A DNA stretch of 64,000 bases, taken from CBDDKS01 sp965230335. GTDB taxonomy: Bacteria; Pseudomonadota; Gammaproteobacteria; Enterobacterales; Kangiellaceae. This document shows positions 18,195 to 26,929 of this stretch, piece by piece (the stretch's first letter is position 1; each line of letters opens with the position of its first letter). The stretch spans positions 496,001 to 560,000 of the forward strand of contig CBDDKS010000006.1 in assembly GCA_965230335.1 (NCBI GenBank), written 5' to 3'. A program made the translations under genes and the position numbers. Under the pieces are notes generated by a model. That model saw nothing but the letters and a program-made list of their open reading frames with translations. It was not told the origin of the DNA and did no database searches.

Positions 18195-18249
18195 TTGTTT
18201 TGGGTTGTAAAAAAAATAAAAAATTCATGCAACCTTATATCCAAAACAA
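18195..18249. promoter_or_regulatory. Inverted repeat in the leader of the glycosidase-like gene
   Basis: TTGTTTTGG with adjoining GGTTG (18195-18207) is complementary to CAACC (18230-18234) and CCAAAACAA (18241-18249). It ends 27 bases before the start codon. It could be an operator with separated arms or a leader hairpin affecting translation. No regulator is identified. Confidence 0.4.
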
Positions 18250-18276
18250 TAAAAAATATCATATGAAGGTATCCAA

Positions 18277-19419
18277 ATGAATCCATATAGACTTATCAAA
18301 CTCAGTAAATTAATTACTGCCGCCTTTTTAACAAGCTTTATCAGCATACATGTCAGCGCTGTTGATGTTCGCTTTAACATACAAAACTCTGGTTCAGCCA
18401 AACAAAGTGAATTATGGACCGTAGGAACGTCTTATGTTAATGAATCCAGTGCACACTTAGGCAACACAATAGACGCTATGCGTTTCGGTGCAGTGCAAGA
18501 ATATCCACTTAACAGAGATAGAAGTTTATCCAATGATGCAAAATCAGAAATCGATGGTTATGTAAGAAGATTAGATGATCTCAATGCGTTAAACCGTAAT
18601 AATGATCCAAGGAATTATCGGGAAATTCGATCAATCACACTGATGGCCTCCAGTGCAAGAGATAAGGTACACCCTTATTATGTTAATGGTCAAAATATCA
18701 GAGTGGGACGTTGGCGGGATATGTTTAAAGCCTACATTAACTATGTCCAAAACAGACACAATTTAAATGTCCTTTTTATTGAACCAGGCAACGAAACAGA
18801 TTTTGGCAATAAATATAATAACAAAAGTAACTGGCAACAAATTCACAGAGCATTTAATCAGGATTCAATGCTTTCAAGATACCCTATTGTTGGTCCATCA
18901 ACATTAAGTGCTGGTGCAGTTCACAACTGGTGGCCCTATGTAAGAAACAATACTGACTGGGCAGCAACCCACGTCATTAACGGTACAATGAATCAATATA
19001 TCAGATTTTTGAAACAATCACGTTCAGAAGGAAAACCTTACTTTGCCAGTGAAAATCATAGTCTGGCAGAAATGATTATTTGTGCCAATTATGCAGATTG
19101 TATGGGTGGCCTGTGGTGGCGAACCAGTCGAGACAAAGGTGTATGGTCACGAGTCAGTAAAAATGGTCGTCAAATCGCCTATGCTGAAGATCGTCGCAAT
19201 TGGACTGTTGCTACAGTTTACAAACAACGTCGTCAAAATAAAGCCTGGATATTTGCTTCAGGTGGAACACGTGCAACCAGTAGAAATGCAGTATCAACAA
19301 CTTATCGATTTATTTCTGAAAATAGAGATGTCTATTTTGATGGTGTTGGGCCACAACGTGAATTTGAAATTACTGTTGGCAGAAGTGATACTTTCGCAAT
19401 CGAAGTCACTTGGGATTAG
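18277..19419 (+). CDS. Secreted glycosidase-like (TIM-barrel, clan GH-A-type) protein
   Basis: 380 residues with a signal peptide ending near residue 28 (HVSA). The body has the pattern of a clan GH-A glycoside hydrolase: a likely acid/base glutamate in FIEPGNETDF (E173) and a likely nucleophile in YFASENHS (E259), each expected at the end of a barrel strand, with aromatic-rich neighbours (NWWPYV, GGLWWRTS) suited to sugar stacking. A short C-terminal beta region ends AIEVTWD. I cannot assign a GH family number or substrate. It precedes a porin-like gene, so it may degrade a glycan whose products enter through that porin, but they are 385 bases apart and need not be cotranscribed. Confidence 0.6.
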   Translation: MNPYRLIKLSKLITAAFLTSFISIHVSAVDVRFNIQNSGSAKQSELWTVGTSYVNESSAHLGNTIDAMRFGAVQEYPLNRDRSLSNDAKSEIDGYVRRLDDLNALNRNNDPRNYREIRSITLMASSARDKVHPYYVNGQNIRVGRWRDMFKAYINYVQNRHNLNVLFIEPGNETDFGNKYNNKSNWQQIHRAFNQDSMLSRYPIVGPSTLSAGAVHNWWPYVRNNTDWAATHVINGTMNQYIRFLKQSRSEGKPYFASENHSLAEMIICANYADCMGGLWWRTSRDKGVWSRVSKNGRQIAYAEDRRNWTVATVYKQRRQNKAWIFASGGTRATSRNAVSTTYRFISENRDVYFDGVGPQREFEITVGRSDTFAIEVTWD

Positions 19420-19456
19420 AAACGACTTGAGATTAGAAATCACTTGGGATTAAATG
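19407..19456. repeat. Three-unit 17-base tandem repeat across a stop codon
   Basis: Units CACTTGGGATTAGAAA, GACTTGAGATTAGAAA and CACTTGGGATTAAATG start at 19407, 19424 and 19441. The first contains the last codons and stop of the glycosidase-like gene, so the duplication lies in its 3' end. Because 17 is not a multiple of three, successive units end different reading frames with the same TWD-stop. Confidence 0.75.
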
Positions 19457-19804
19457 ATTTAATCCTATCAAAAATATTTCTATCAGCCAGGATCTTATCA
19501 ATACAGATCCTGGCAAATAGTCAACCAGGATCTGTTTCTTACTTTTTAAATATCAGGACTGATTAAGATCTGTTGCTCTTTCATAGGTTTAACAACCCCT
19601 AATAAAACCATCTCTGAAATATACTTATACGACTATTCCTTAATTTACTTTAAAAGGCATTTGTTGACATTAAACTTTAAAATAACAAATTCTGATTTTC
19701 TTATTTAAAAAAAAAAAAAAACTTTTATTTGATATAAATCAATACTATAACTACAGATAAATGATACTTTTGTGACAGATTTCCTATAACTTGAGATAAA
19801 TAAA
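19420..19804. other. Intergenic region upstream of the porin-like gene
   Basis: Contains the 17-base repeat tail, a possible degenerate dispersed-repeat trace (TGTTGCTCTTT near 19570, shared with copy A), a run of 15 adenines at 19707-19721 and the FNR-type site and candidate promoter described separately. No gene is seen. Confidence 0.6.
19729..19768 (+). promoter_or_regulatory. FNR/Anr box and promoter of the porin-like gene
   Basis: TTGATATAAATCAA (19729-19742) is a perfect match to the FNR/Anr consensus TTGAT-N4-ATCAA. A -10-like GATACT sits at 19763-19768, which puts the box centre near -40 from the expected start, the class II activator position. A 15-adenine tract directly upstream could act as an UP element. 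Oxygen-responsive activation of the porin is therefore predicted. Confidence 0.7.
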
Positions 19805-21001
19805 ATGCGCCTACTAAAATACACCCTCATCCCTGCTGTTATTTCTACTGTCAATGCTGTTTATGCTGATAACGATAACTCTGTGTCTACTTTTAAAGAA
19901 GCAATCACCCAAGGTGATATTCATTTAAATTTTCGTTATCGTCTTGAAGAGGTTTCTCAAGATAATCCTCTGGATGATGCACTGGCATCAACCTTAAGAA
20001 CCCGCTTGACCCTAAAAACAAAATCAGTCAATGATTTTTCCTTTTTATTCGAAGTGGATGATGTGTCTCACATAGGTAATGAAGATGAATTTAACAGTTT
20101 AAGAAATGGTATAACAACACACTCTGTTGTTGCGGATCCAGAAGCAACCAATATCAATCAATCATCCATTATTTATACTGGTTTTACAAACACCAAAGTC
20201 ACCTTTGGTCGGCAACGCATTAATTTAAATAACCAGCGTTTTGTCGGTGGTGTTGCCTGGCGTCAAAATGAACAAACCTTTGATGGTCTTTCTGTTCATA
20301 CGTCTTTTTCTGATTCTAAATTTACTTACGCTTATGTCAACAATGTGAATGACATTCTGAATGAAAATCTAATATCTCAACATCACTTTTTAAACTATCA
20401 ATGGCAAGGATCAGATGTTTTTAATCTGGCAGTCTATGGCATTCTTCTTGATTTTGATGATAATCCAAACAACTCAACCAGTACCTTTGGTATCAGAGCA
20501 CATTCCACTAAAAAATCCAACTCCAACTTTATGTGGACATTGGAATTTGCTTCTCAGTCAGATTATGCAGATAACGCCAACAATGTAAGTGAAAGTTATT
20601 TGTTATGGGAAGCAGGTTATAAATTTAATCAATGGGTTGCTAAAATTGGACAAGAAACATTAACCGGTGATGCCACTGCTGGTCAGGCTTTCCAAACACC
20701 TCTGGCTACCAAGCATAAATTTCAGGGTTGGGCTGATTTATTTTTAGCAACACCCAGTGCAGGTGTCGAAGATACTTATATCGCTTTAAATACAAAAATG
20801 AATAAAACCAAATTTGCAATTATTTACCATGATTTCACTGCGGAAGACACCAATGCCGACTATGGTACAGAAATTGATTTTGTGGTCAGTTATAAAGTCT
20901 CTGATGAACATGCCGTTGCATTTAAATATGCTGATTATGAAGCAGATCAACATGCTGTTGATACTAGAAAAATCTGGCTTAGCTTTATCGCAAAATATTA
21001 A
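19805..21001 (+). CDS. Porin-like outer-membrane beta-barrel protein (alginate-export/porin type)
   Basis: 398 residues with a signal peptide (cleavage near VYA) and a barrel pattern of alternating strands ending in WLSFIAKY, an aromatic C-terminal residue typical of BAM substrates. The motif VTFGRQRINLNNQRFVGGVA followed by WRQNEQTFDG is characteristic of a family of porin-like proteins annotated as alginate-export-like. The substrate is unknown. It has its own FNR-type promoter and a rho-independent terminator, so it is monocistronic. Confidence 0.75.
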   Translation: MRLLKYTLIPAVISTVNAVYADNDNSVSTFKEAITQGDIHLNFRYRLEEVSQDNPLDDALASTLRTRLTLKTKSVNDFSFLFEVDDVSHIGNEDEFNSLRNGITTHSVVADPEATNINQSSIIYTGFTNTKVTFGRQRINLNNQRFVGGVAWRQNEQTFDGLSVHTSFSDSKFTYAYVNNVNDILNENLISQHHFLNYQWQGSDVFNLAVYGILLDFDDNPNNSTSTFGIRAHSTKKSNSNFMWTLEFASQSDYADNANNVSESYLLWEAGYKFNQWVAKIGQETLTGDATAGQAFQTPLATKHKFQGWADLFLATPSAGVEDTYIALNTKMNKTKFAIIYHDFTAEDTNADYGTEIDFVVSYKVSDEHAVAFKYADYEADQHAVDTRKIWLSFIAKY

Positions 21002-21020
21002 AAGCAATTAAAGTCTACAA

Positions 21021-21054
21021 AAAAGCCTAGTATTCTATAACGCTAGGCTTTTTT
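21021..21054 (+). terminator. Rho-independent terminator of the porin-like gene
   Basis: AAAAGCCTAG and CTAGGCTTTT form a 10-base-pair stem (21021-21030 and 21043-21052) followed by T residues. The flanking A tract may let it also act on recJ read-through from the other side. Confidence 0.85.
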
Positions 21055-21190
21055 AATACATGACTTTTTTGCTTAGTTTATAATAATCCAACTGTGCACT
21101 AAAGCAGAGGAAGATCAGTTGCCGGCCAATACTGACTATTTTCTTGAACTTATCAGTAGCCTGCTGATTTATTGAAATAATTCAAACAAT

Positions 21191-22933
21191 CTAATTGACT
21201 ATCAACAAATGCTCAATCATCATTTGCACGGATTCCATTGATTGATAACGATTAATCGATAATTTATAAACCACTTGAATTTTTTGTAATTCTGCTTCCA
21301 GCAACGATGGTTCCACATTAAAGTAAATGGCATCGATAAAAGTTGAATTATCCAAAGAGCATAATGTCAGCTTCAAATGTTTATCTTTTAATATTCTTTT
21401 AGCATTCACCAAAAAAGTACCATGAAAACAGGGTTCAGGAAATGCCTGCCCCCAAGGCCCTGCCTGTTGAATGGATGATATAAAATCCAAAGACCACTGA
21501 TGATTGTCTATTTCTCCGTCTGTGATTATCCTATTATCTATCGTATTTCTGGATAGAAAAACATCAACTTCTTCTTGCCATAACTTTTCAAAAACAGTTA
21601 AGTCTTCTTTTTTTAAACTTAAACCTGCGGCCATAGCATGTCCACCAAACTTTTCTAAAATCTGAGGGTGCTTTACAGCAATATTGGCTAAAACATCACG
21701 AATATGTATGCCGGGAATACTTCTCCCTGAGCCTTTGAGTTGCTGATCATTTTCCTGTGCAAAAGCAATGACGGGACGATTAAACTTTTCTTTGATTCGT
21801 GAGGCTATCAAACCAACAACACCTTGATGCCAGGAATCTTCATACAAACAAAAAGAGGCAGGCAATGTCTGTTTATCAGTTTCTATGTCTTCTAAAAAAG
21901 AATGACAATGGTTTAACGCTTGCGTTAGCATATCTGCTTCAATTTCGCGACGCTGCTGATTTAAACTATCCAGCTCCAGTACATAAGACAGGGCTGTTGA
22001 TTCACTTTCTGCCAGCAAACACTCTATTCCTACAGACATATCTTCCAGTCGTCCTGCGGCATTCAATCTGGGGCCTACCGAAAAAGCCAAGTCACTCGCT
22101 TCGATAAAGCGATAGTCACGTTTTGCATTTTTCAATAAGCTTAATAAACCAGGTCTGCATAAACCTTTTTTAATACGCTCAAGACCATGATGTACTAATC
22201 GACGATTATTGGTATCCAAAGGTACAACATCGGCTACTGTACCTAATGCCACCAAATCAAGCCATTGCGACAAATTGGGCTCTGGTATGTGATGTTGTTT
22301 AAAATAATTTCTTTTGCGCAATTCAGCGCGTAATGCAATTAATACATAAAAAGCAACGCCAACACCTGCCAGATTTTTACTGGGAAAGTGATCTCCAGGT
22401 ACATTAGGATTAACAATCACATCGGCATCTGGTAGTTCCTCAGGCGGTAAATGATGATCAGTAATAATCACCCCAATACCTAACTGTTTTGCCAAAGCAA
22501 CGCCTGATAAACTGGAAATGCCATTATCAACGGTGATCAACCAATCCGGCTGTTTTGTTGCAGCGATGTTAACAATCGCTTCTGTTAAGCCATAACCATA
22601 TTCAAAACGATTAGGAACCAGATAATCTATCTGGTTCAACCCCATTGCTTTTAAAGCCAGTATTAATAAAACACTGCTGGTTGCCCCATCTGCATCAAAG
22701 TCACCAATAATACATAATTTTTTTTGTTGCTGAATAATATCAGCCAACACTTTTGCCGCCGTTTCATTTTGACCGAGCAATCGATAATCGTCCAATTGCG
22801 ATAATTCTTTATTGAGTTCACCGGCCTGTAAAACGCCTCTATCAGCATATATTTGTGCAATATGCTCCGGCCACTGTCTTAATTCATCCGGTATGCTTTG
22901 CTTTTGTCGTCTTTTTATCTGTTTTATAAACAT
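21191..22933 (-). CDS. recJ: Single-stranded-DNA-specific exonuclease RecJ
   Basis: 5'-3' ssDNA exonuclease of recombination and mismatch repair. The DHH phosphoesterase motifs are present: IGDFDADGATS, a TVDNGISS motif, ITDHHLP and PDADVIVNPNVPGDHFPSKN; DHHA1 signatures follow (HQGVVGLIASRIKEKFNRP, GSGRSIPGIHIRDVL, GGHAMAAGLSL). At ~580 residues the length is normal. A GTG immediately precedes the ATG at 22933. Lies 13 bases after the COG4255-type gene, a pairing seen in other gammaproteobacteria. Confidence 0.96.
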   Translation of the reverse strand: MFIKQIKRRQKQSIPDELRQWPEHIAQIYADRGVLQAGELNKELSQLDDYRLLGQNETAAKVLADIIQQQKKLCIIGDFDADGATSSVLLILALKAMGLNQIDYLVPNRFEYGYGLTEAIVNIAATKQPDWLITVDNGISSLSGVALAKQLGIGVIITDHHLPPEELPDADVIVNPNVPGDHFPSKNLAGVGVAFYVLIALRAELRKRNYFKQHHIPEPNLSQWLDLVALGTVADVVPLDTNNRRLVHHGLERIKKGLCRPGLLSLLKNAKRDYRFIEASDLAFSVGPRLNAAGRLEDMSVGIECLLAESESTALSYVLELDSLNQQRREIEADMLTQALNHCHSFLEDIETDKQTLPASFCLYEDSWHQGVVGLIASRIKEKFNRPVIAFAQENDQQLKGSGRSIPGIHIRDVLANIAVKHPQILEKFGGHAMAAGLSLKKEDLTVFEKLWQEEVDVFLSRNTIDNRIITDGEIDNHQWSLDFISSIQQAGPWGQAFPEPCFHGTFLVNAKRILKDKHLKLTLCSLDNSTFIDAIYFNVEPSLLEAELQKIQVVYKLSINRYQSMESVQMMIEHLLIVN

Positions 22934-22946
22934 CACAATACGCTGT

Positions 22947-23876
22947 TTATTTTAGAAACGAATGGAATCTATACTTCCATGGTTGTAATGTCCATGAATT
23001 TTTTTCATCATAAATGAGCAATTCTTTTTTCATTGTTTTATGTTCTTTGATCCACTGTTTGATTTCATTTAACAAAGACAATAACCAGCTTTCCAAAACC
23101 GACCGCTCTTTAGCTATCATATACTGATACCCCTCCGTTAAATAATAGTCTTTGTTGTGCTCTAATGGAGTATATTCTTCGTTATCAAGCCATGTTCTCC
23201 AAAAGGTATTGACTCTCAGTGATTTCTGTTGGCCACCCTCTTCTTGTGACACCAGACACTCATCAGATTGGGATAATTCATCACTTATCAATAACGCACT
23301 TTTAGGAATGGGTCTTAAATGATTAAACCAGATACCATTGAATGCTTCTAATCCTTTTTCTTTATTCTGGTGCAATAACATCTGTATTTCTGTCATCAGT
23401 GATTGCCATTGTAATCTGTGTGGTCCTTCAGGCAAGACGTGCCAAAGATTTTTTCCGATAACAGAATCTATGGGTGATAATTTAACAGCCATCAACTTTG
23501 CCACTGCAACCATCCAATGATACTCGCCTAATTTTATAAACTGATAATTTGTTTCTGAAAAATATTGGTTTAAAAGAGATAACAGCACATCTTCTTGTTG
23601 TTCAGTGATAACAGCATTCAAACTTCTGTCAATGAGTATACCAGCATGATCTGGAACCTGGTTTAACCAATAGCATTCAAACAGATCAAAATTTCCTTCA
23701 TGAATTATCCGTGATTGAAGTTTTCTTTTATAAGCATCCTGTAAGGCTTCTCCTTCTAACATATCATGATGATGGTTCGTTGTTTGCTTAAATGACTTTA
23801 AAAAGTGTTGCCATTCTTTTGCTGCATCCATCGGCATATTTATTAAGTTATCAAATTGTTGAATGAATAAATGCAT
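22947..23876 (-). CDS. Conserved hypothetical protein encoded next to recJ (COG4255-like)
   Basis: 309 residues, cytoplasmic, no membrane segment. The central block EIQMLLHQNKEKGLEAFNGI then WFNH resembles the LLH...N.R...G..P.NSLW motif of gammaproteobacterial recJ-adjacent proteins sometimes labelled phosphoglycerate-mutase-like. That label lacks visible support: no alkaline-phosphatase-superfamily metal motif is apparent. Function unknown. It is probably cotranscribed with recJ and divergent from the Mth938-like gene. Confidence 0.7.
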   Translation of the reverse strand: MHLFIQQFDNLINMPMDAAKEWQHFLKSFKQTTNHHHDMLEGEALQDAYKRKLQSRIIHEGNFDLFECYWLNQVPDHAGILIDRSLNAVITEQQEDVLLSLLNQYFSETNYQFIKLGEYHWMVAVAKLMAVKLSPIDSVIGKNLWHVLPEGPHRLQWQSLMTEIQMLLHQNKEKGLEAFNGIWFNHLRPIPKSALLISDELSQSDECLVSQEEGGQQKSLRVNTFWRTWLDNEEYTPLEHNKDYYLTEGYQYMIAKERSVLESWLLSLLNEIKQWIKEHKTMKKELLIYDEKNSWTLQPWKYRFHSFLK

Positions 23877-23956
23877 TATTTGTTATATTATTTAACCTGG
23901 TTGTGTCAATTATCAGGCATTAGGTCTGTTCATTTGTCTTTGTTAAGAGGTGCTCT

Positions 23957-24325
23957 ATGCTAATTCAATCTGAACATCATCAACACCCTGTTCGAATACG
24001 CGATTATAAGCCCGGATGTATCACGATAAACAACATGACATATCATACACCAATTATTGTTTCATCCAAGACTGTCATTACCAATAATCTTCCTAATCAT
24101 CCCAGTGAATTAACACCCAACCATTTTTCTAACCTTTTAACACTGAACGCCAATATTATTTTAATCGGCACTGGAGAAAAACAGTTTTTTGCACCGCAAG
24201 CCTGGGAAGTTTTTTGTGCAAAACATCAGGTATCCATTGATACAATGTCTACAGCTGCAGCATGCCGTACTTTCGCTCTCCTTTTAACGGAATCCTATCA
24301 GGTTGCAGCCATATTATTTCCTTAA
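23957..24325 (+). CDS. Mth938-like domain protein (DUF498)
   Basis: 122 residues forming one Mth938/NDUFAF3-type domain: YKPGCITINNMTYHTPIIVS, ANIILIGTGEKQFF and MSTAAACRTFALLLTE are family hallmarks. The eukaryotic homologue NDUFAF3 helps assemble respiratory complex I; the bacterial function is unknown. It is monocistronic with a strong terminator 24 bases downstream and divergent from the recJ pair. Confidence 0.85.
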   Translation: MLIQSEHHQHPVRIRDYKPGCITINNMTYHTPIIVSSKTVITNNLPNHPSELTPNHFSNLLTLNANIILIGTGEKQFFAPQAWEVFCAKHQVSIDTMSTAAACRTFALLLTESYQVAAILFP

Positions 24326-24348
24326 CGCTTGCTCTTACATAAAAATAA

Positions 24349-24378
24349 AAAAAAGAGCGTTTTATAACGCTCTTTTTT
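24349..24378. terminator. Bidirectional rho-independent terminator
   Basis: A stem of AAAGAGCGTT with AACGCTCTTT around a TTAT-type loop, flanked by A runs on the left and T runs on the right. It lies between the convergent Mth938-like gene and dsbC and should serve both. Confidence 0.9.
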
Positions 24379-24398
24379 CGTTTAAGTTCTAACAAGCA

Positions 24399-25295
24399 TT
24401 AGTGTTTATAGTGCTGTTCCAGCGCTTGAACCAGATTTTGAGGTGGCATATAGCCTGGAAATAACTTGCCATCCTTTAAAATAATCGATGGAGTTCCACC
24501 TAACCCGATATCCTGACTGATCTTGTATTGAGCGGAAATTGGATTGTCACATTTAGCATCAACCACTTTTCCATGGAGCTTTGCATCTGACATGGCTTTG
24601 TTACGATCGGATGCACACCAGATAGACACTAGCTTATTATAAGAACCCGAATTAACACCAGCTCGTGGAAAAGCCAAATAACGCACGGTAATACCGGCAT
24701 CTAAATATCCTTGCATATCCTGGTGCAATTTGCGGCAATAACCACAATCAATATCCGTAAAGACATTCACTACATATTTTTCGTTCTTTGCCTTAAAAAC
24801 TACCGCATCTTTATCTGTCACGGTATTAACCAATTTAGCTCGTGCAGGCCGCTGCATTTCATCAATCAAAGATTTTGATGCATCAGTAATGTTTGTTGGA
24901 GCATCTCCTGAAACATTAAATACAGGCCCCGGCATTACAAATTTAATGTCTTTATCAATATAAATCACATCACTGGAGGTTAACACTTCATAAAAGCCTG
25001 GCAATTGGCTGTGTATAATTTTTAATGGCGATATATTTGGATTCAATTTAGCAAGACTGGCTTTAATTTTTGCCGTAACTTCTGGCGAGACCTCCTGCAC
25101 TTTTTTAGAAGAGGATTTTGCTGAAACATCAGCATGCATCACTTTGGTTGTTTTTTCGACTGGATTTGATTGCTCCGTCTGCTTCTCAGTTGATTGTCCA
25201 CAAGCAGATAATAACGCAGACAAAGCAACCATAGATACGCCTAAAGACAAACCTTTCAGCCTTTCTTGACGATATAAATGAGATAGTAAGTTCAT
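24399..25295 (-). CDS. dsbC: DsbC-type thiol:disulfide isomerase, predicted lipoprotein
   Basis: Periplasmic protein-disulfide isomerase that repairs mispaired cysteines. The active site is CGYC (184-187) in DIDCGYCRKLHQDM, and the cis-proline is in GLGGTPSIIL. An N-terminal DsbC dimerisation domain spans about 70-140. Unusually, the N-terminus is a lipoprotein signal (LLSAC, lipid-modified C32) followed by a ~35-residue charged linker, instead of the usual soluble-protein signal peptide, so this DsbC should be membrane-tethered. It neighbours xerD and recJ as in enteric xerD-dsbC-recJ clusters, with two genes between it and recJ. Confidence 0.92.
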   Translation of the reverse strand: MNLLSHLYRQERLKGLSLGVSMVALSALLSACGQSTEKQTEQSNPVEKTTKVMHADVSAKSSSKKVQEVSPEVTAKIKASLAKLNPNISPLKIIHSQLPGFYEVLTSSDVIYIDKDIKFVMPGPVFNVSGDAPTNITDASKSLIDEMQRPARAKLVNTVTDKDAVVFKAKNEKYVVNVFTDIDCGYCRKLHQDMQGYLDAGITVRYLAFPRAGVNSGSYNKLVSIWCASDRNKAMSDAKLHGKVVDAKCDNPISAQYKISQDIGLGGTPSIILKDGKLFPGYMPPQNLVQALEQHYKH

Positions 25296-25409
25296 TTCTG
25301 GTTCACTCTCAGATTAAATATTTGGCACAGCATCATAGACGATTAAGGTGGTTAAGGCTACCCTAACCATAAGTCATATAACAATATTTTAACTCTATTT
25401 GAGTTTTTT

Positions 25410-26333
25410 TTATCCCCTTGGATGATGCTGTTTATGCAGTGACTTTAAACGTTCTTTTGCAATATGAGTATATATTTGTGTCGTTGATAAATCAGCATGA
25501 CCTAAAAGCATCTGTAAGGCTCTCAAATCGGCACCATGATTCAGTAAATGAGTGGCGAAGGCATGACGTAATGTATGCGGCGATAATTTCTGAGTAATAC
25601 CTGCTAATTTTGCGTAATGTTTTACTCTATACCAAAAAGCCTGTCTTGTGATTGCCTGCCCACGTCGACTTAAAAAAACCTTTTCACTGGTTTTATTCAT
25701 TAAAAATAATGGCCGGGTTTTTTTTAAGTATTCTTCTAAACGCTCACGGGCCAATTCACCAATAGGCACCAAACGCTCTTTTCCACCTTTGCCTAAAATT
25801 CTTACGGCTCCCTGTGATAAATTCACCTGACTTAATTCCAAAGAAATCAGCTCTGATACCCGCAAACCACAGGCATACATCAATTCAAGCATAGCCAGAT
25901 CTCTCATATCAATATCATTCTTGATCACAGGTGCCGCTAGCAGTTTTTCAACATCACTGATTGATAGGGAGTGAGGCAGCGATCTTCCAATTTTAGGTGA
26001 TTCAATAGCCGCACTGGGATCTGCTGTCATAAGATGCGCTTGTAGACAATAGGCATAAAAACGGCGAGTGCTGGATAAAAATCTTGCAGTTGAACGAGCA
26101 GAGAGTTTTTGCTTAACACGGTAAGATAAATAAGATTGTAGTTGTTCAGCATCCACTGCGACTAAACTGATGTGATGAGTGTGAGTTAACCAGCGGGAAA
26201 ATTGTAATAAGTCCGTTCGATAACTGGATAATGTATTGTCACTTAAACCATACTGCACCCAAAGATGTTCAACAAAGCCATCGATAATATCGAGCTGTTT
26301 TTGAATAAGGCTTTCTTTCAATGTTTCATTCAT
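25410..26333 (-). CDS. xerD: Tyrosine recombinase XerD
   Basis: With XerC resolves chromosome dimers at dif. All catalytic residues are visible: R158 (ACGLRVSEL), K182 (GKGGKERLVP), H253 and R256 (SPHTLRHAF), H279 (LLGHADLSTTQ) and the nucleophile Y288 (IYTHIA). The N-terminal core-binding domain spans about 12-105. 307 residues is normal. Position beside dsbC supports XerD rather than XerC or an integrase; no attachment site or mobile cargo is nearby. Confidence 0.93.
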   Translation of the reverse strand: MNETLKESLIQKQLDIIDGFVEHLWVQYGLSDNTLSSYRTDLLQFSRWLTHTHHISLVAVDAEQLQSYLSYRVKQKLSARSTARFLSSTRRFYAYCLQAHLMTADPSAAIESPKIGRSLPHSLSISDVEKLLAAPVIKNDIDMRDLAMLELMYACGLRVSELISLELSQVNLSQGAVRILGKGGKERLVPIGELARERLEEYLKKTRPLFLMNKTSEKVFLSRRGQAITRQAFWYRVKHYAKLAGITQKLSPHTLRHAFATHLLNHGADLRALQMLLGHADLSTTQIYTHIAKERLKSLHKQHHPRG

Positions 26334-26495
26334 TTAATGGATTATATCCTTAAAACTATCTATTCATAAAACTATCTATTAAAAAATAAAGGTGCTTGTT
26401 CTGTCATACAATGATGTTACAGAACAAACAACCCTAAATATATTTAAACACATCCTTCGCAGTCATCTATCCTTTTCGTTAATCAGACTAAAGTG

Positions 26496-26852
26496 TTAAC
26501 TTTTAGTATCCAGCTTTTCTTTGATTCTTGCCGACTTACCAGAACGTTCACGCAAGTAATACAATTTGGATTGTCTCACATCACCACGACGTTTCACTTC
26601 AATACTGTCCACCAAAGGACTATAACTTTGAAAGGTTCGCTCAACACCCACACCTGAAGATATTTTTCTAAGCGTAAAAGCAGAATTCAAGCCGCGATTA
26701 CGTTTACCAATAACAACACCTTCAAAAGCCTGGAGACGCTCACGTTCACCGTCTTTTACTTTTACCTGAACAACCAAAGTATCTCCTGAAGAAAATTCAG
26801 GTATTTCTTTGCTCATTTGTTCTTTTTCCAGTTCTGCAATGATCTTACTCAT
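26496..26852 (-). CDS. rplS: 50S ribosomal protein L19
   Basis: 118 residues at the 30S-50S interface. Signatures: GDTLVVQVKVKDGERERLQ, FEGVVIGKRNRGLNSAFTLR, VGVERTFQSYSPLV and KLYYLRERSGKSARI. Last gene of the rpsP-rimM-trmD-rplS operon, 77 bases after trmD. Confidence 0.98.
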   Translation of the reverse strand: MSKIIAELEKEQMSKEIPEFSSGDTLVVQVKVKDGERERLQAFEGVVIGKRNRGLNSAFTLRKISSGVGVERTFQSYSPLVDSIEVKRRGDVRQSKLYYLRERSGKSARIKEKLDTKS

Positions 26853-26929
26853 AGCTCTGCTCCTAGATTTTTCTCAATTCAATTAAACAATACTATTTTT
26901 CTAAACAACCACTGATGTCATTGGGCTGT

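Noticed and set aside
19082..19453. Plus-strand open frame inside the glycosidase-like gene ending EITWD
   Set aside because: It is out of frame with a well-supported secreted protein; the shared ending arises from the 17-base tandem repeat.
21232..21256. FNR-like TTGATAACGATTAA
   Set aside because: It has a mismatch in the second half-site and lies within the 3' coding part of recJ, not before a gene.
25410..26333. Tyrosine recombinase as integrase of a mobile island
   Set aside because: Length, sequence and position beside dsbC fit housekeeping XerD; no attachment repeats or cargo genes flank it.
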